DNA of 64,000 nt from JAFDWR01 sp038216655 (lineage in GTDB: Bacteria; Armatimonadota; Fimbriimonadia; Fimbriimonadales; Fimbriimonadaceae), in contig JBBQPZ010000022.1 in NCBI GenBank assembly GCA_038216655.1, positions 1-64,000 of the forward strand. The letters run 5' to 3'. The position numbers were made by a program, and so were the translations under genes. The notes under the pieces are model-generated. The model had not been told where the DNA came from, made no database searches, and saw nothing but the letters and a program-made list of their open reading frames with translations. Of the stretch, positions 39,632-47,817 are shown piece by piece. Numbering within the stretch: the stretch's first letter is position 1; each line of letters starts with the position of its first letter.

Positions 39632-40960
39632 TTACGAGCCAGCGAAGAGCTCCATCGCGAGAGGGAGATCTTTGAGGCGCGCGCGGTCCCACGTGGTGGG
39701 TCGCATGCCGAGCTTGCGGCGTAGGCCGATCGCGGCGCGCCATTCTTTCTCGGCCAGGTCCTTTTCTCCGGCTTCCCAGGCGCCGGCAGCGAGGACTTCC
39801 CGGGCATGTAGTTCGGTCTGCCCGGAGCCGGTTGCGCTGGCGCGTCGAATGAGGGGGAATGACATGTCCCGCAACGCGTGAAACTGGTGGTCACGGAGCA
39901 GGATCATCTGTTCGACGAGACCGATGTGGGCTTGCAAGCGTTGGAAGTCGGTGGGATTGCAGTAGTCCTTCAGCGAATCGAGAATCTGGACTGCGGGCGA
40001 GATCTGTCCGACCGTGGCAAGGCAGAAGGCGTATTGGACTTGGATATGAGCTTGCTCTTGGGGCCATTCCGCGCTGAGATCGACCGCCTCGCGAAGCAGC
40101 ATGAGAGCTTCGCTGAAGCGGCCTTCCTGTTGATGCAGAGCGCCTTGGGTGCCCACCACGTGACCCCGCAGAAAGGCTTTCTGGGATCTTCCGGCAAGGG
40201 TGTTGAGATGAGTGTTTGCCTTTCGCGCGACGCTGGTTTGGCCGTGACAGAGGGCGGCGGCGCATAGGAAGACGACGGAGAGGGCGGCGAGTTGATCGTC
40301 GGCAAACTCGCGGGCGTGGTTCATCGCGCGGGTGAAGGTCTTGGTGACCTCGGAGAAGCCCGCACTTTGGAACTGGGCGTTCCCCAGAAAGTAAAGTGCC
40401 CAGCCGAATAGGGGGTCGCTCGGCTTGAAGGTGTGCATCAACCGGTTGGTGAGGGGCTTGAGGTCCAGTGGACTGAATTCGAGGGCGATGTCGTGATTGC
40501 TGCGGAGGAGGTCGACGGCGCGGGACGGATCGAAGTCGAGTGCCCAATTGACCATCTGGAGCAAGGCTTGGATCGGCGTTTGTTTGGCGGGGGAGTCGTG
40601 AGTTTGGGGGCGGACGCTGTCGGCGGACTCGTCGGTGCGGACGAGGAAGTCCTCGGCGAGCCGAAAGGTATCTCGAACCGCGAGCACGCGGTCGGATCCA
40701 ATCGCGAGGCGGAGCCTGCGGACAGTCTGCCTGAGATTCGCGGCGGCTTGGGGGGAGGGCTGTCCTGGCCAGAGCCGAGTCGAGACGGTCTCCTTGGGTA
40801 CCCCTATGGAGCCAGCGGTGACGAGCATGGTGAGGAGAGCCTCGGTTTTCCAGGTTGGGAGACGGACTTCGTTGCCGGCGGGGTCGAGCAGGAGAAACGC
40901 GTTGGACAGGTTGAGGGTCCAGATTGGTGCATCGGTATCTGGGTTGGAGTTCTCGGCCAT
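39632..40960 (-). CDS. SARP-like transcriptional regulator with TPR region
   Basis: The N-terminal 100 residues read like an OmpR/SARP winged helix: FLLLDPAGNEVRLPTWKTEA, TMLVTAGSIGVPKETVSTRL and SPQAAANLRQTVRRLRLAIG followed by a short wing. The remaining 300 residues are TPR-like helices (FGWALYFLGNAQFQSAGFSEV, GRFSEALMLLREAVDLSAEW). This is the layout of SARP/BTAD-type regulators, which act as stand-alone DNA-binding sensors of secondary metabolism or surface functions. It precedes the PEP-CTERM 2 gene on the same strand with about 100 bases between, so the PEP-CTERM gene is a candidate target. Confidence 0.75.
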   Translation of the reverse strand: MAENSNPDTDAPIWTLNLSNAFLLLDPAGNEVRLPTWKTEALLTMLVTAGSIGVPKETVSTRLWPGQPSPQAAANLRQTVRRLRLAIGSDRVLAVRDTFRLAEDFLVRTDESADSVRPQTHDSPAKQTPIQALLQMVNWALDFDPSRAVDLLRSNHDIALEFSPLDLKPLTNRLMHTFKPSDPLFGWALYFLGNAQFQSAGFSEVTKTFTRAMNHAREFADDQLAALSVVFLCAAALCHGQTSVARKANTHLNTLAGRSQKAFLRGHVVGTQGALHQQEGRFSEALMLLREAVDLSAEWPQEQAHIQVQYAFCLATVGQISPAVQILDSLKDYCNPTDFQRLQAHIGLVEQMILLRDHQFHALRDMSFPLIRRASATGSGQTELHAREVLAAGAWEAGEKDLAEKEWRAAIGLRRKLGMRPTTWDRARLKDLPLAMELFAGS

Positions 40961-41010
40961 CGACGTACTAGCTTATCGCGCTTTCTTTGGTTGGGACGAA
41001 TGCGCAAGAG

Positions 41011-41040
41011 CATAGGTTGGAAAACCCGCGCTACTACTGG
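41011..41040 (+). repeat. Interspersed repeat family R1, partial copy 3
   Basis: CATAGGTTGGAAAACCCGCG then CTACTACTGG matches the right third of the long copies, including the GGTTGGAAAACC core. It lies in the divergent spacer between the SARP-like gene and the imuB-like gene. Confidence 0.7.
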
Positions 41041-41088
41041 ACGCTGAAGATCGGGAGAAAGATGCTAAATATGTAGACGAATGTCTTG

Positions 41089-41094
41089 TATAAT
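41089..41094 (+). promoter_or_regulatory. -10 element of the imuB-dnaE2 operon
   Basis: A perfect TATAAT lies 18 bases before the ATG at 41113, so the transcript start should be near 41101 with a very short leader. I looked for an inverted LexA-type box around it and saw none with confidence. Confidence 0.55.
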
Positions 41095-41112
41095 CTCGAG
41101 TGCCGAGTTGTG

Positions 41113-42267
41113 ATGAAGAGTAAGCGCGTTGTTCTTTGGATTGAGATGCAGGGCTTTTATGCTTGGCGGTTTGGGGTGACCGACCGTGCGCTTTTGGTGA
41201 CCCGGGATCGGGTGGTGCTCGACGTAAATCCCCTCGCGCGGGAGACACGGGTGTCGCCAGGGATGCCGTTGCGGCAGGCGAAGTCGGTGGTGCACGACAT
41301 CCTCGTCAAGAAGTGGTTGGCGGAGGAATACGAGGAGCGGCAGCGGGAGTGGTTGGACGTCTGCGCGAGCTATACCGGGGTGATTGAGCCGGTGGATCAG
41401 CACATCGCGGCGCTGGATTTGAGTCTGCATCCCAACGTCTTCGATATCACGGAGCGGGTGATCGGCGAGTTGGCGGTGCTTACTGGGTTGCCGATGCGGT
41501 ATGGGCTCGGGCCTTCGAAGTGGCTCGCTCAGTTGGCCTCGCGGCATCGTTCTTTGTCGGGAGCCTTGGATGATCTGGAGGAGTTTTTGGATCCGCTGCC
41601 GATGCGGCAGCTTCTTCTGGCGACGCCGGAACAGCGGCAGCGGCTGGAGTTCCTCGGCTATCCGACGATCGGGTCGGCGCGGGCGATACCGGAGAATGTC
41701 TTACAGCGGCAGTTCGGCGCGGAGGGGCGCCAGATCTTTCAAGCGGTGCGAGGGCGAATCGCCGATCCTGTCAAGGCGCTCTATCCGCATGGGGAGGTGC
41801 GGGCGTATCTAACCTTCGACGGCGAGGTCGAGTCGTTGGAGACGGTGGACAACGGGCTGGTTTCACTTGCGGCGGAGCTAGGAAAGCGGCTCGGGGAGAG
41901 AGGGGAGTTCTCCTCCGAGGTGCATGCCGAAGTTGAGTTCGCGGAGGGGCCGCCGCTGGAGGCGAAGCGGCGGTTTACCAAGCCGATCACCCACGAACGC
42001 GCGGTGCTGATCGCGTTGCGTTTGATGCTGACGGGCAAGATCGGGCAGGCAGTGACCGCCTTGCGGGTGCGGCTTTCAGATCTCGCCAAGCTACGCGTGA
42101 AGCAACCCAGCCTGGAGGGCAGCGGGGAGAGGCCGACGATCGATCCCGCTCTGAAGTACGTGCACACGGTGTTCGGCGAGGAGTCGCTGCGGCGGGCGAA
42201 TCAGATCGAAGTTGCAAGGCGAGCGCGAGTTCTGAAGGAGTGGCAACGTGCCACCGGATGGCATTGA
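41113..42267 (+). CDS. imuB: ImuB-like Y-family polymerase homologue
   Basis: ImuB proteins are catalytically dead Y-family relatives that bridge DnaE2 and the sliding clamp during mutagenic repair. The 384-residue protein has the Y-family order. The first acidic motif is altered (LWIEMQGFYAWRFG; the usual IDMD reads IEMQ at residues 10-13) and the second reads PVDQH (Asp95 kept, the following Glu replaced by Gln96). A finger/palm region and a little-finger-like domain (about 240-350) follow. The start codon 41113 is chosen over an in-frame TTG at 41086, which lies in the promoter. It overlaps the dnaE2-like gene by 20 bases. Confidence 0.82.
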   Translation: MKSKRVVLWIEMQGFYAWRFGVTDRALLVTRDRVVLDVNPLARETRVSPGMPLRQAKSVVHDILVKKWLAEEYEERQREWLDVCASYTGVIEPVDQHIAALDLSLHPNVFDITERVIGELAVLTGLPMRYGLGPSKWLAQLASRHRSLSGALDDLEEFLDPLPMRQLLLATPEQRQRLEFLGYPTIGSARAIPENVLQRQFGAEGRQIFQAVRGRIADPVKALYPHGEVRAYLTFDGEVESLETVDNGLVSLAAELGKRLGERGEFSSEVHAEVEFAEGPPLEAKRRFTKPITHERAVLIALRLMLTGKIGQAVTALRVRLSDLAKLRVKQPSLEGSGERPTIDPALKYVHTVFGEESLRRANQIEVARRARVLKEWQRATGWH

Positions 42268-45200
42268 GACCCTCGCCCGATGGCGTGAATCGGGCGAGTG
42301 GTGGGCGCATCAGCCCCAGCGGGAGGTGCATCGGTTTATGGATATCGGCGGGATTCGGCGCGAGGTCGTGCGTGAGTTTCCGCCGGTTGGCGCGAGGCTG
42401 ATCGGCTCGGACCCGACGCCGTGGGTCGAGGATCATCGCGAGGAGATCTCACTGCGGGTTCGGCGAGTGCGCGACGAGAAAGCGGCGCGCGCTTGTGGTC
42501 TGGTTAAAGAGCAGCGGTTTGCTTCCTACAAGGTGCATCAAGGAAGCTATTGTGCGTTGCACGCGCTGAGCGGCTACTCGTTCGGGCGGAGTTGTCTCAC
42601 CGCGCCGGACATCGCGGTGAAGGCGGCGCATCGGCAGATCGAAAGCGCCTTGCTCGCGGATTGCTTCTCTTTGGCAGGGGCGGTGGAATTCACGCATGCG
42701 GCTCATGGCGTCGGGGTGAAGCCATTGATTGGGGCGACGATCGAGCTTGACGAGGGGGGCGAGGTGGTGCTGATCGCTCGGGATCGGGTCGGGTTTATGA
42801 ACCTATCGCGGCTGGTTTCTTGCTGCCATCTGAACGAACCTCGGCTTTTTCCGCTGGGGAGTTGGGAGCGGCTGGCTCTGCATCGGGAAGGGTTGCTCTG
42901 CCTGACTGGCGGGCATGGCGGACCGCTTACCCGACCTATCATCCAGCGCGACTACGGCGCGGCGCGCGAGGTCTTGGAACGGCTCATCGGGTTGTACGGA
43001 CGCGAGCAGGTGTTCATCGAAATCGAGCGGAGCTTCTATCCGTGGGAGGTCACGACCACCCCTCGGCTGTTGGAGCTGGCTCAGGAGCTTCGCGTGATGC
43101 CGGTGGCCGGAGGGGCGATCACCCATGAGCAGCGCGACCACTTTCCGGCCCGCGACATGCTTGCGTGCATCGAGAGCCTGTGCGCGATCGAGGAGGTCGT
43201 CGGGCGTAAGCCGCGTCGCGCGCCGGAGCAGCCGGAGGTCGTGCAGCTTCCGATGCGGGACATCAATGCCGAGCGGTACATGCGCCGCCCGGAGGAGATG
43301 GCGAAGCTGTACGAGGACCTGCCTTGGCTTTTGGGAAACACCCTGCGGGTGGCGGAAAGATGCGAACCGAGCGTGTTGCCGGTAAGAACCGAGCTGCCGC
43401 GCATCTGCGATGACGAGGCGGGGGCCCTGCGGGAGTTGACCTTTCTCGGTGCTGCACGTAGGCACCCTCGGGTGAGCAAGGCGCTGGCCAAACGGCTCGA
43501 ACTCGAACTTGAGCGGATGACTCGAAACCAGTACGCGGGGACTTTTCTGCTTGCTCATGATATGTGCGACTGGGCGCGGGAGCAGCAGATTCTGTTCAGC
43601 GGGCGCGGGTCCGTGGTGGACTCTGCGGTGGCGTTCTGCCTCGGACTGTCACGCATCGATGCGTTCGAGCACCGGCTCCACTTCGATCGTTTCCTTCCGG
43701 AGGACGCGAGCAAGCGGCCGGATATCGACATCGACTTCGAGGCGCATCGGAGGGACGATGTGCGGAACTACCTCTCGCGCAAGTATGGCGAGGCGAACGT
43801 GGCGACGGTCGCGGCGGTCGGCACCTTCGGCTCGCGCGGGATCATCCGCGAGGTCGGGAAGGTGATGGGCGTACCCGAGCCCATCCTCGCGTTCCTCGCC
43901 AAACGACTGCATGGCAGCGTGACGCCCGAGCGATTGGAGCAGGCGATCGACTCCAAGCCGGAGCTCCGCGACAGCGGGATTCCGCGGGAGACGTTCTACT
44001 GGGTGTTCAAGCTCTCCGAACTACTGATGGATGTGCCTCGGAACATGCGCGCGCACTCGTCGGGGGTGATCGTGTCGAGCCGCCCGATCTGCGACACCGT
44101 CCCCGCGATGCCCTCGGCAGTGGATGGCGTGCGGATCATCCAGTGGGACAAGCGGAGTGCGAAGCACTTCTTCGACAAGTTCGACATCCTCTGCCTGCGT
44201 GGGCAGGATGTGCTCTCGGGTTCGCAGCAGCGCATTCGGTCACAGAACACCGCGTTTCAGGTCGAGGATGTGCCGCTCGACGACGAGGATACGTACCGGG
44301 CGATGCGGGCGGGGCAGTTGATCGGGATCCCGCAGTCAGCCTCGCCGGCGATGCGGCAGGCGCATATCCGATTAAAGACCGCGAACCTGCACGACGCCAG
44401 CCTCGTCCAGGCGGGGATCCGGCCTGGCGTCGGTGGAGCGGTGAAGATCAACGAACTGATCGCGCGGCGGCGCGGCAAACCGTACAGCTTCCCGCACCCG
44501 GGAATCCATGAGATTCTCAAGGACAGCTACGGGATCATCGTTTTCCAGGAGCAGGTCGATATGCTCCTCCAGGAGTTCGGGCACTTCACCTCGGACGAGG
44601 CGGAGGATATCCGCGAGAAGATCCACCAGCGGCGGCGGGAGAAGTGGATCCACACCGTGCGGGACATGGTGGTCGGGCGGATCATGGCAAACGGCTACAC
44701 CGAGGTCGTAGCGAACGAGGTATTCGAGCTCGTCGCGGTGTTCCAGGGCTACGGGTTCGCGCAGGGGCACGCGCTGGCGTTCGCCGAGGTCTCGATCCGC
44801 TCGATTTGGTGTCAGCAGAACTACCCCGCGGAGTATTTTGCCTCGCTTCTCGACGCCCAGCCGGCGGGTTATTACGGGCCGTGCACGATCGCGAACGAGG
44901 CGCGGACGCGGAACGTGAAGATGCTGCCGCCAGATGTGAATCTCAGTGGCGAGAAGTTCCAAGTCGAGGACGTGCGCTCGCTCGTGGATCCGAAGATGAC
45001 GTTTCCGAACGGCGGGATTCGAGTGGCTCTCCGGCAGATCAACGGGCTGTCGGCAGAGGTGCGGGCTCGGATTGTGTCGGGGGCACCGTACGACTCGTTC
45101 ATGGAATTCGTGGCGCAGGTGCGTCCGAATCGGGACGAGTTGGAGCGTTTGATCCTATGCGGCGCTTTCGATTCTTTGGTGGCAAATCGGCGGTCGTTGC

Positions 45201-45763
45201 TTTGGGCGATCCCGGCGGCTTACGAGTACGCCGAGCTGGTGGCGTCGACGGCGGACGGGTTGCCGCTGGTGCACCACGCGCCACCGTTGGATTTGTCGGT
45301 CGGGGACCTGGACGCAGTTGAGAAGGCAATCCATGAGAGGCACCTACTCGGGATGGATGTGGACATCCATCTGATGGGGTTCGAGCGGGCTCGTATCCTT
45401 GCCCGCGGGGGGATTACTTCGGCGGAAGCGAGCCGGGCTCGTCCCGGATCCAAGGCGTTCGTGGTCGGGAACCCGATCCGGCTACGCTTCCCGCCGACGG
45501 CGAGCGGGAAGCGGGTGATGTTCTTCGACCTGGAGGACGAGACCGGGCTCTTGAACGTGACCTGCTTCGACGAGGTGTACCAGCGTGACGGGCACACGGT
45601 GATCTGCTCACCGTACATCACCCTGCTTGGCGAGGCGCAGGACCGAGACGGCCACATCGCGTTCCTCGCCCACCGGATCTTTCCCTACCAGCCATCGCTG
45701 GCGGACCACCGGCTGACGACGGAGCCGCTCCCGATCGTCACGGCGGACTTCCTGGCTCGGTGA
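42248..45763 (+). CDS. dnaE2: DnaE2-like error-prone DNA polymerase III alpha, unusual N-terminus
   Basis: The 1171-residue C-family polymerase starts at a GTG overlapping imuB. Residues 1-95 are extra; WRESGEWWAHQPQREVHRFM recalls the DUF6504 segment that accompanies ImuB in other cassettes. The PHP domain follows (about 100-165) but its metal motifs are lost: the LHxHS motif reads LHALS at 104-108 and TDHD reads ADCF at 137-140. The palm keeps its catalytic acids (PDIDIDF at 491-497, KFDIL with Asp645), though GRGSVVDS at 452-459 departs from GRGSAANS. The C-terminus ends in an OB-fold (VFVVGNPIRLRFPP, DLEDETGLLNVTCF). Damage-tolerance synthesis is the expected role. Confidence 0.9.
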   Translation: MPPDGIETLARWRESGEWWAHQPQREVHRFMDIGGIRREVVREFPPVGARLIGSDPTPWVEDHREEISLRVRRVRDEKAARACGLVKEQRFASYKVHQGSYCALHALSGYSFGRSCLTAPDIAVKAAHRQIESALLADCFSLAGAVEFTHAAHGVGVKPLIGATIELDEGGEVVLIARDRVGFMNLSRLVSCCHLNEPRLFPLGSWERLALHREGLLCLTGGHGGPLTRPIIQRDYGAAREVLERLIGLYGREQVFIEIERSFYPWEVTTTPRLLELAQELRVMPVAGGAITHEQRDHFPARDMLACIESLCAIEEVVGRKPRRAPEQPEVVQLPMRDINAERYMRRPEEMAKLYEDLPWLLGNTLRVAERCEPSVLPVRTELPRICDDEAGALRELTFLGAARRHPRVSKALAKRLELELERMTRNQYAGTFLLAHDMCDWAREQQILFSGRGSVVDSAVAFCLGLSRIDAFEHRLHFDRFLPEDASKRPDIDIDFEAHRRDDVRNYLSRKYGEANVATVAAVGTFGSRGIIREVGKVMGVPEPILAFLAKRLHGSVTPERLEQAIDSKPELRDSGIPRETFYWVFKLSELLMDVPRNMRAHSSGVIVSSRPICDTVPAMPSAVDGVRIIQWDKRSAKHFFDKFDILCLRGQDVLSGSQQRIRSQNTAFQVEDVPLDDEDTYRAMRAGQLIGIPQSASPAMRQAHIRLKTANLHDASLVQAGIRPGVGGAVKINELIARRRGKPYSFPHPGIHEILKDSYGIIVFQEQVDMLLQEFGHFTSDEAEDIREKIHQRRREKWIHTVRDMVVGRIMANGYTEVVANEVFELVAVFQGYGFAQGHALAFAEVSIRSIWCQQNYPAEYFASLLDAQPAGYYGPCTIANEARTRNVKMLPPDVNLSGEKFQVEDVRSLVDPKMTFPNGGIRVALRQINGLSAEVRARIVSGAPYDSFMEFVAQVRPNRDELERLILCGAFDSLVANRRSLLWAIPAAYEYAELVASTADGLPLVHHAPPLDLSVGDLDAVEKAIHERHLLGMDVDIHLMGFERARILARGGITSAEASRARPGSKAFVVGNPIRLRFPPTASGKRVMFFDLEDETGLLNVTCFDEVYQRDGHTVICSPYITLLGEAQDRDGHIAFLAHRIFPYQPSLADHRLTTEPLPIVTADFLAR

Positions 45764-46066
45764 ACCATCTCCCGGCCAGAAGCGCTCGGCTCGAGGAGTT
45801 CTTGGATGCCTAGGGATGCTGTCGCCACTGTTTCTCACCGCCACTGATCCTAGCATGGGTAGGAGGTTGGCTCGGGCGGGAGGATCCCGAGGCATCCGAT
45901 GCCGCCCCTAGCTCGGTGAAACGCCCACCTTTGGGACCAACAACCAACCACGAAGGAATCCATTGCTAGAATGCCAGGTGGGATCAACATGTTTGACTCT
46001 CGGATGAGCTCGAGGACCGCAATGGCTATTTTCATAGACCTAACGTTGAAGCTTCCACGCCTGTTG
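45764..46066. other. Spacer after dnaE2 with a palindromic repeat
   Basis: This region contains the R4 repeat at 45804-45897 and no convincing frame. A TAGAAT at 45967-45972 may be the -10 element of the following gene. Confidence 0.5.
45804..45897. repeat. Repeat family R4 (class-N type), copy 1
   Basis: GGATGCCTAGGGAT (45804-45817) and ATCCCGAGGCATCC (45884-45897) pair at 13 of 14 positions. Between them GATGCTGTCGCCACT and TTTCTCACCGCCAC match 47077-47106, and GGTAGGAGGTTGGCTC matches GGTAGGAAGTTGACTC in the second copy. Confidence 0.75.
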
Positions 46067-47036
46067 ATGGGAGGCACGAGAATTTTGACCCTTGCTGGCA
46101 CCATCCTCCTGCCGCCCCTTCTCCTCCCGCAGTGTTTCACCCGCTGGCGATTTGCTCGTCCAGTGCCCGCCTGAGACTCCGATACGGATCGGGTTGAGCG
46201 AGGGTGGGGAAACCGCCGCCATCCGAACGGGCGAGACAGAACTGACGCTCTTCTCTACATCGACTTGGGCCGCCAAGAAGTGCCGGGTTCGTGCCCGCGG
46301 GTTCTTCACCTTCATCGATGCCAACCTGATTTCGGTGATCGGCGTCGATAACCGTGTTTACATGGTCGATCCTCGCACGGGTGCGTCGCGCTCATCCTTT
46401 GCCGTTCCGAGGGCACCTTTGGGGCCGCCGGCAATTTGCGGCCGATCCCTGTGCCTGGCGACTCGATCAGGAGACCTGTCCACCGTCTTCGTGACGGACT
46501 TGGCAGGGCATGTGCAGAGGCAGTTTTCGACGATCGCGATGTTCGCGTCGCCAGCAGATCAACTCCTCTGCGCCTCGCCAGATGGTCATTGGTTAGTCGC
46601 TTTGGGATGGGATCAAGCCATTGTCTATGAAGCAGGCACGTGGCGAAAGGTCGCAGACATCAAGGGTGGATTCTCCAAGGGGTATTTCGGGGGGTTCTTG
46701 ACCCTGTGCGCCTTCCGCGCAGACGGAAAAGTCATTGCGCTTGGCAATGCAGAGTTTCAGCAGACCGTCGAGACGGGAACTTGGAAGCGTAAGGACGTCT
46801 TTCCGCATCCTGGACACCGGGCCATCGCCCTCATCGCAAAGCCGGCCGACCCGGGATTCGTCGCCTTATTTGGTGACGGATCCCTCCGAGAGTATCCGGA
46901 CACACTGAAAGTCCACTGGAGGGATTCCAACGGGCCGTCCGGAACCTGCATCGCCGTCGCTCTTGGAAAGGGCGGATTGCTTCTGACTGGCTGGGCGAAC
47001 GGGGAAGTCCGAAGGCAAACAATCACGCATCACTAG
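46067..47036 (+). CDS. Secreted WD40/beta-propeller-like protein, probable frameshift
   Basis: From 46092 onward one frame encodes a beta-propeller-like chain (VSPAGDLLVQCPPETPIRIG, NRVYMVDPRTGASRSSFAVP, LCASPDGHWLVALGWDQAIV, GKVIALGNAEFQQTVETGTW) ending at 47036. Its only start in frame is a TTG at 46092 with no signal peptide. A good signal peptide (MGGTRILTLAGTILLPPLLL) begins at ATG 46067 in another frame and would join by a one-base change near 46130. WD40-like proteins of this size bind partners or act as scaffolds; nothing more specific is seen. Confidence 0.58.
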
Positions 47037-47065
47037 TCTGACAAAGGAACCAGCCGCGGACGGTT

Positions 47066-47213
47066 GGATGTCCCGGGATGCTGTGGCCACTCTTTCTCAC
47101 CGCCACCCATCCAAGTCCCGAGGCTAAGACCCCTTGCTTCCAATCCTGGCGTTTTAGCCTCGGACTCTGGGCAAGGTAGGAAGTTGACTCAGACGGAAGC
47201 GCCCCAGGCATCC
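47066..47213. repeat. Repeat family R4 (class-N type), copy 2
   Basis: Outer arms GGATGTCCCGGGAT (from 47066) and CCCCAGGCATCC (to 47213) pair imperfectly. Inner arms CCGAGGCTAA (47118-47127) and TTAGCCTCGG (47154-47163) pair perfectly. The 148-bp size is close to the class-N elements at 5.0, 8.5 and 21.5 kb. The right part matches the copy at 45804-45897. Confidence 0.72.
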
Positions 47214-47218
47214 AGGAA

Positions 47219-47641
47219 CTAATATGGCTCGCCAAGCAACTCCCAGCGGCTAATCGAACGGATATTGCTACCCGAGACGCGGAAACATAGGTGCCAGCCA
47301 TCGGGAAACACGATGGTTTCGGGATGGCGAGGATTGGGTTTGGTACGGCCGAACATATCAACCAGCCAGTACTTGGCAGACCGGATAACCTCAATAACCC
47401 CATATTGGCTTCTGGGGTTTTTCCGGATGAAATCGCTCAGGACTTCAAGGGCAACCGACGTCGCTCCCGGCGAACGGTCCCTCATACGTTTGATGGTCCC
47501 CCTTTGATGGTCTCGCTCAAGTTCGAACTTTCCCGTCCCCGATTCATACGAGTACAGAAAGTTGTCTACAGCGGGCTCTCCCCAAGTTGACGCTTGGCCG
47601 CTGTGGAGACTAAGGGTCAGCAGCAGGGCTGAGATGATCAT
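47219..47641 (-). CDS. Small secreted protein of unknown function, 140 residues
   Basis: A signal peptide (MIISALLLTLSLHSGQAS) precedes a compact domain with VDNFLYSYESGTGKFELERD, a basic turn and VIEVIRSAKYWLVDMFGRTK, then WHLCFRVSGSNIRSISRWEL at the C-terminus. No family is recognised. The repeat R4 ends five bases from its stop. It is transcribed toward the WD40-like gene. Codon use looks like neighbours, supporting a real gene. Confidence 0.55.
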   Translation of the reverse strand: MIISALLLTLSLHSGQASTWGEPAVDNFLYSYESGTGKFELERDHQRGTIKRMRDRSPGATSVALEVLSDFIRKNPRSQYGVIEVIRSAKYWLVDMFGRTKPNPRHPETIVFPDGWHLCFRVSGSNIRSISRWELLGEPY

Positions 47642-47817
47642 CTATTTGGGTCCTCATGGCCAGGTTCAGGCAAATTCGTCCGATTCCATCAGGTGGTTGA
47701 AGGCGATAATCTCGATCGGACCGGTTGAGTTAGGGCTTGTCACACTGTCTTTCCCGACTTCAGACTAGGCGGCTCACGTGCTTCGCACATGGCACCCGCG
47801 ATGGTGGCCATGCGTCT

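Noticed and set aside
41040..41112. LexA-type operator before imuB
   Set aside because: I looked for inverted GAAC/GTTC or TGTTC/GAACA halves near the TATAAT box and saw none convincing.
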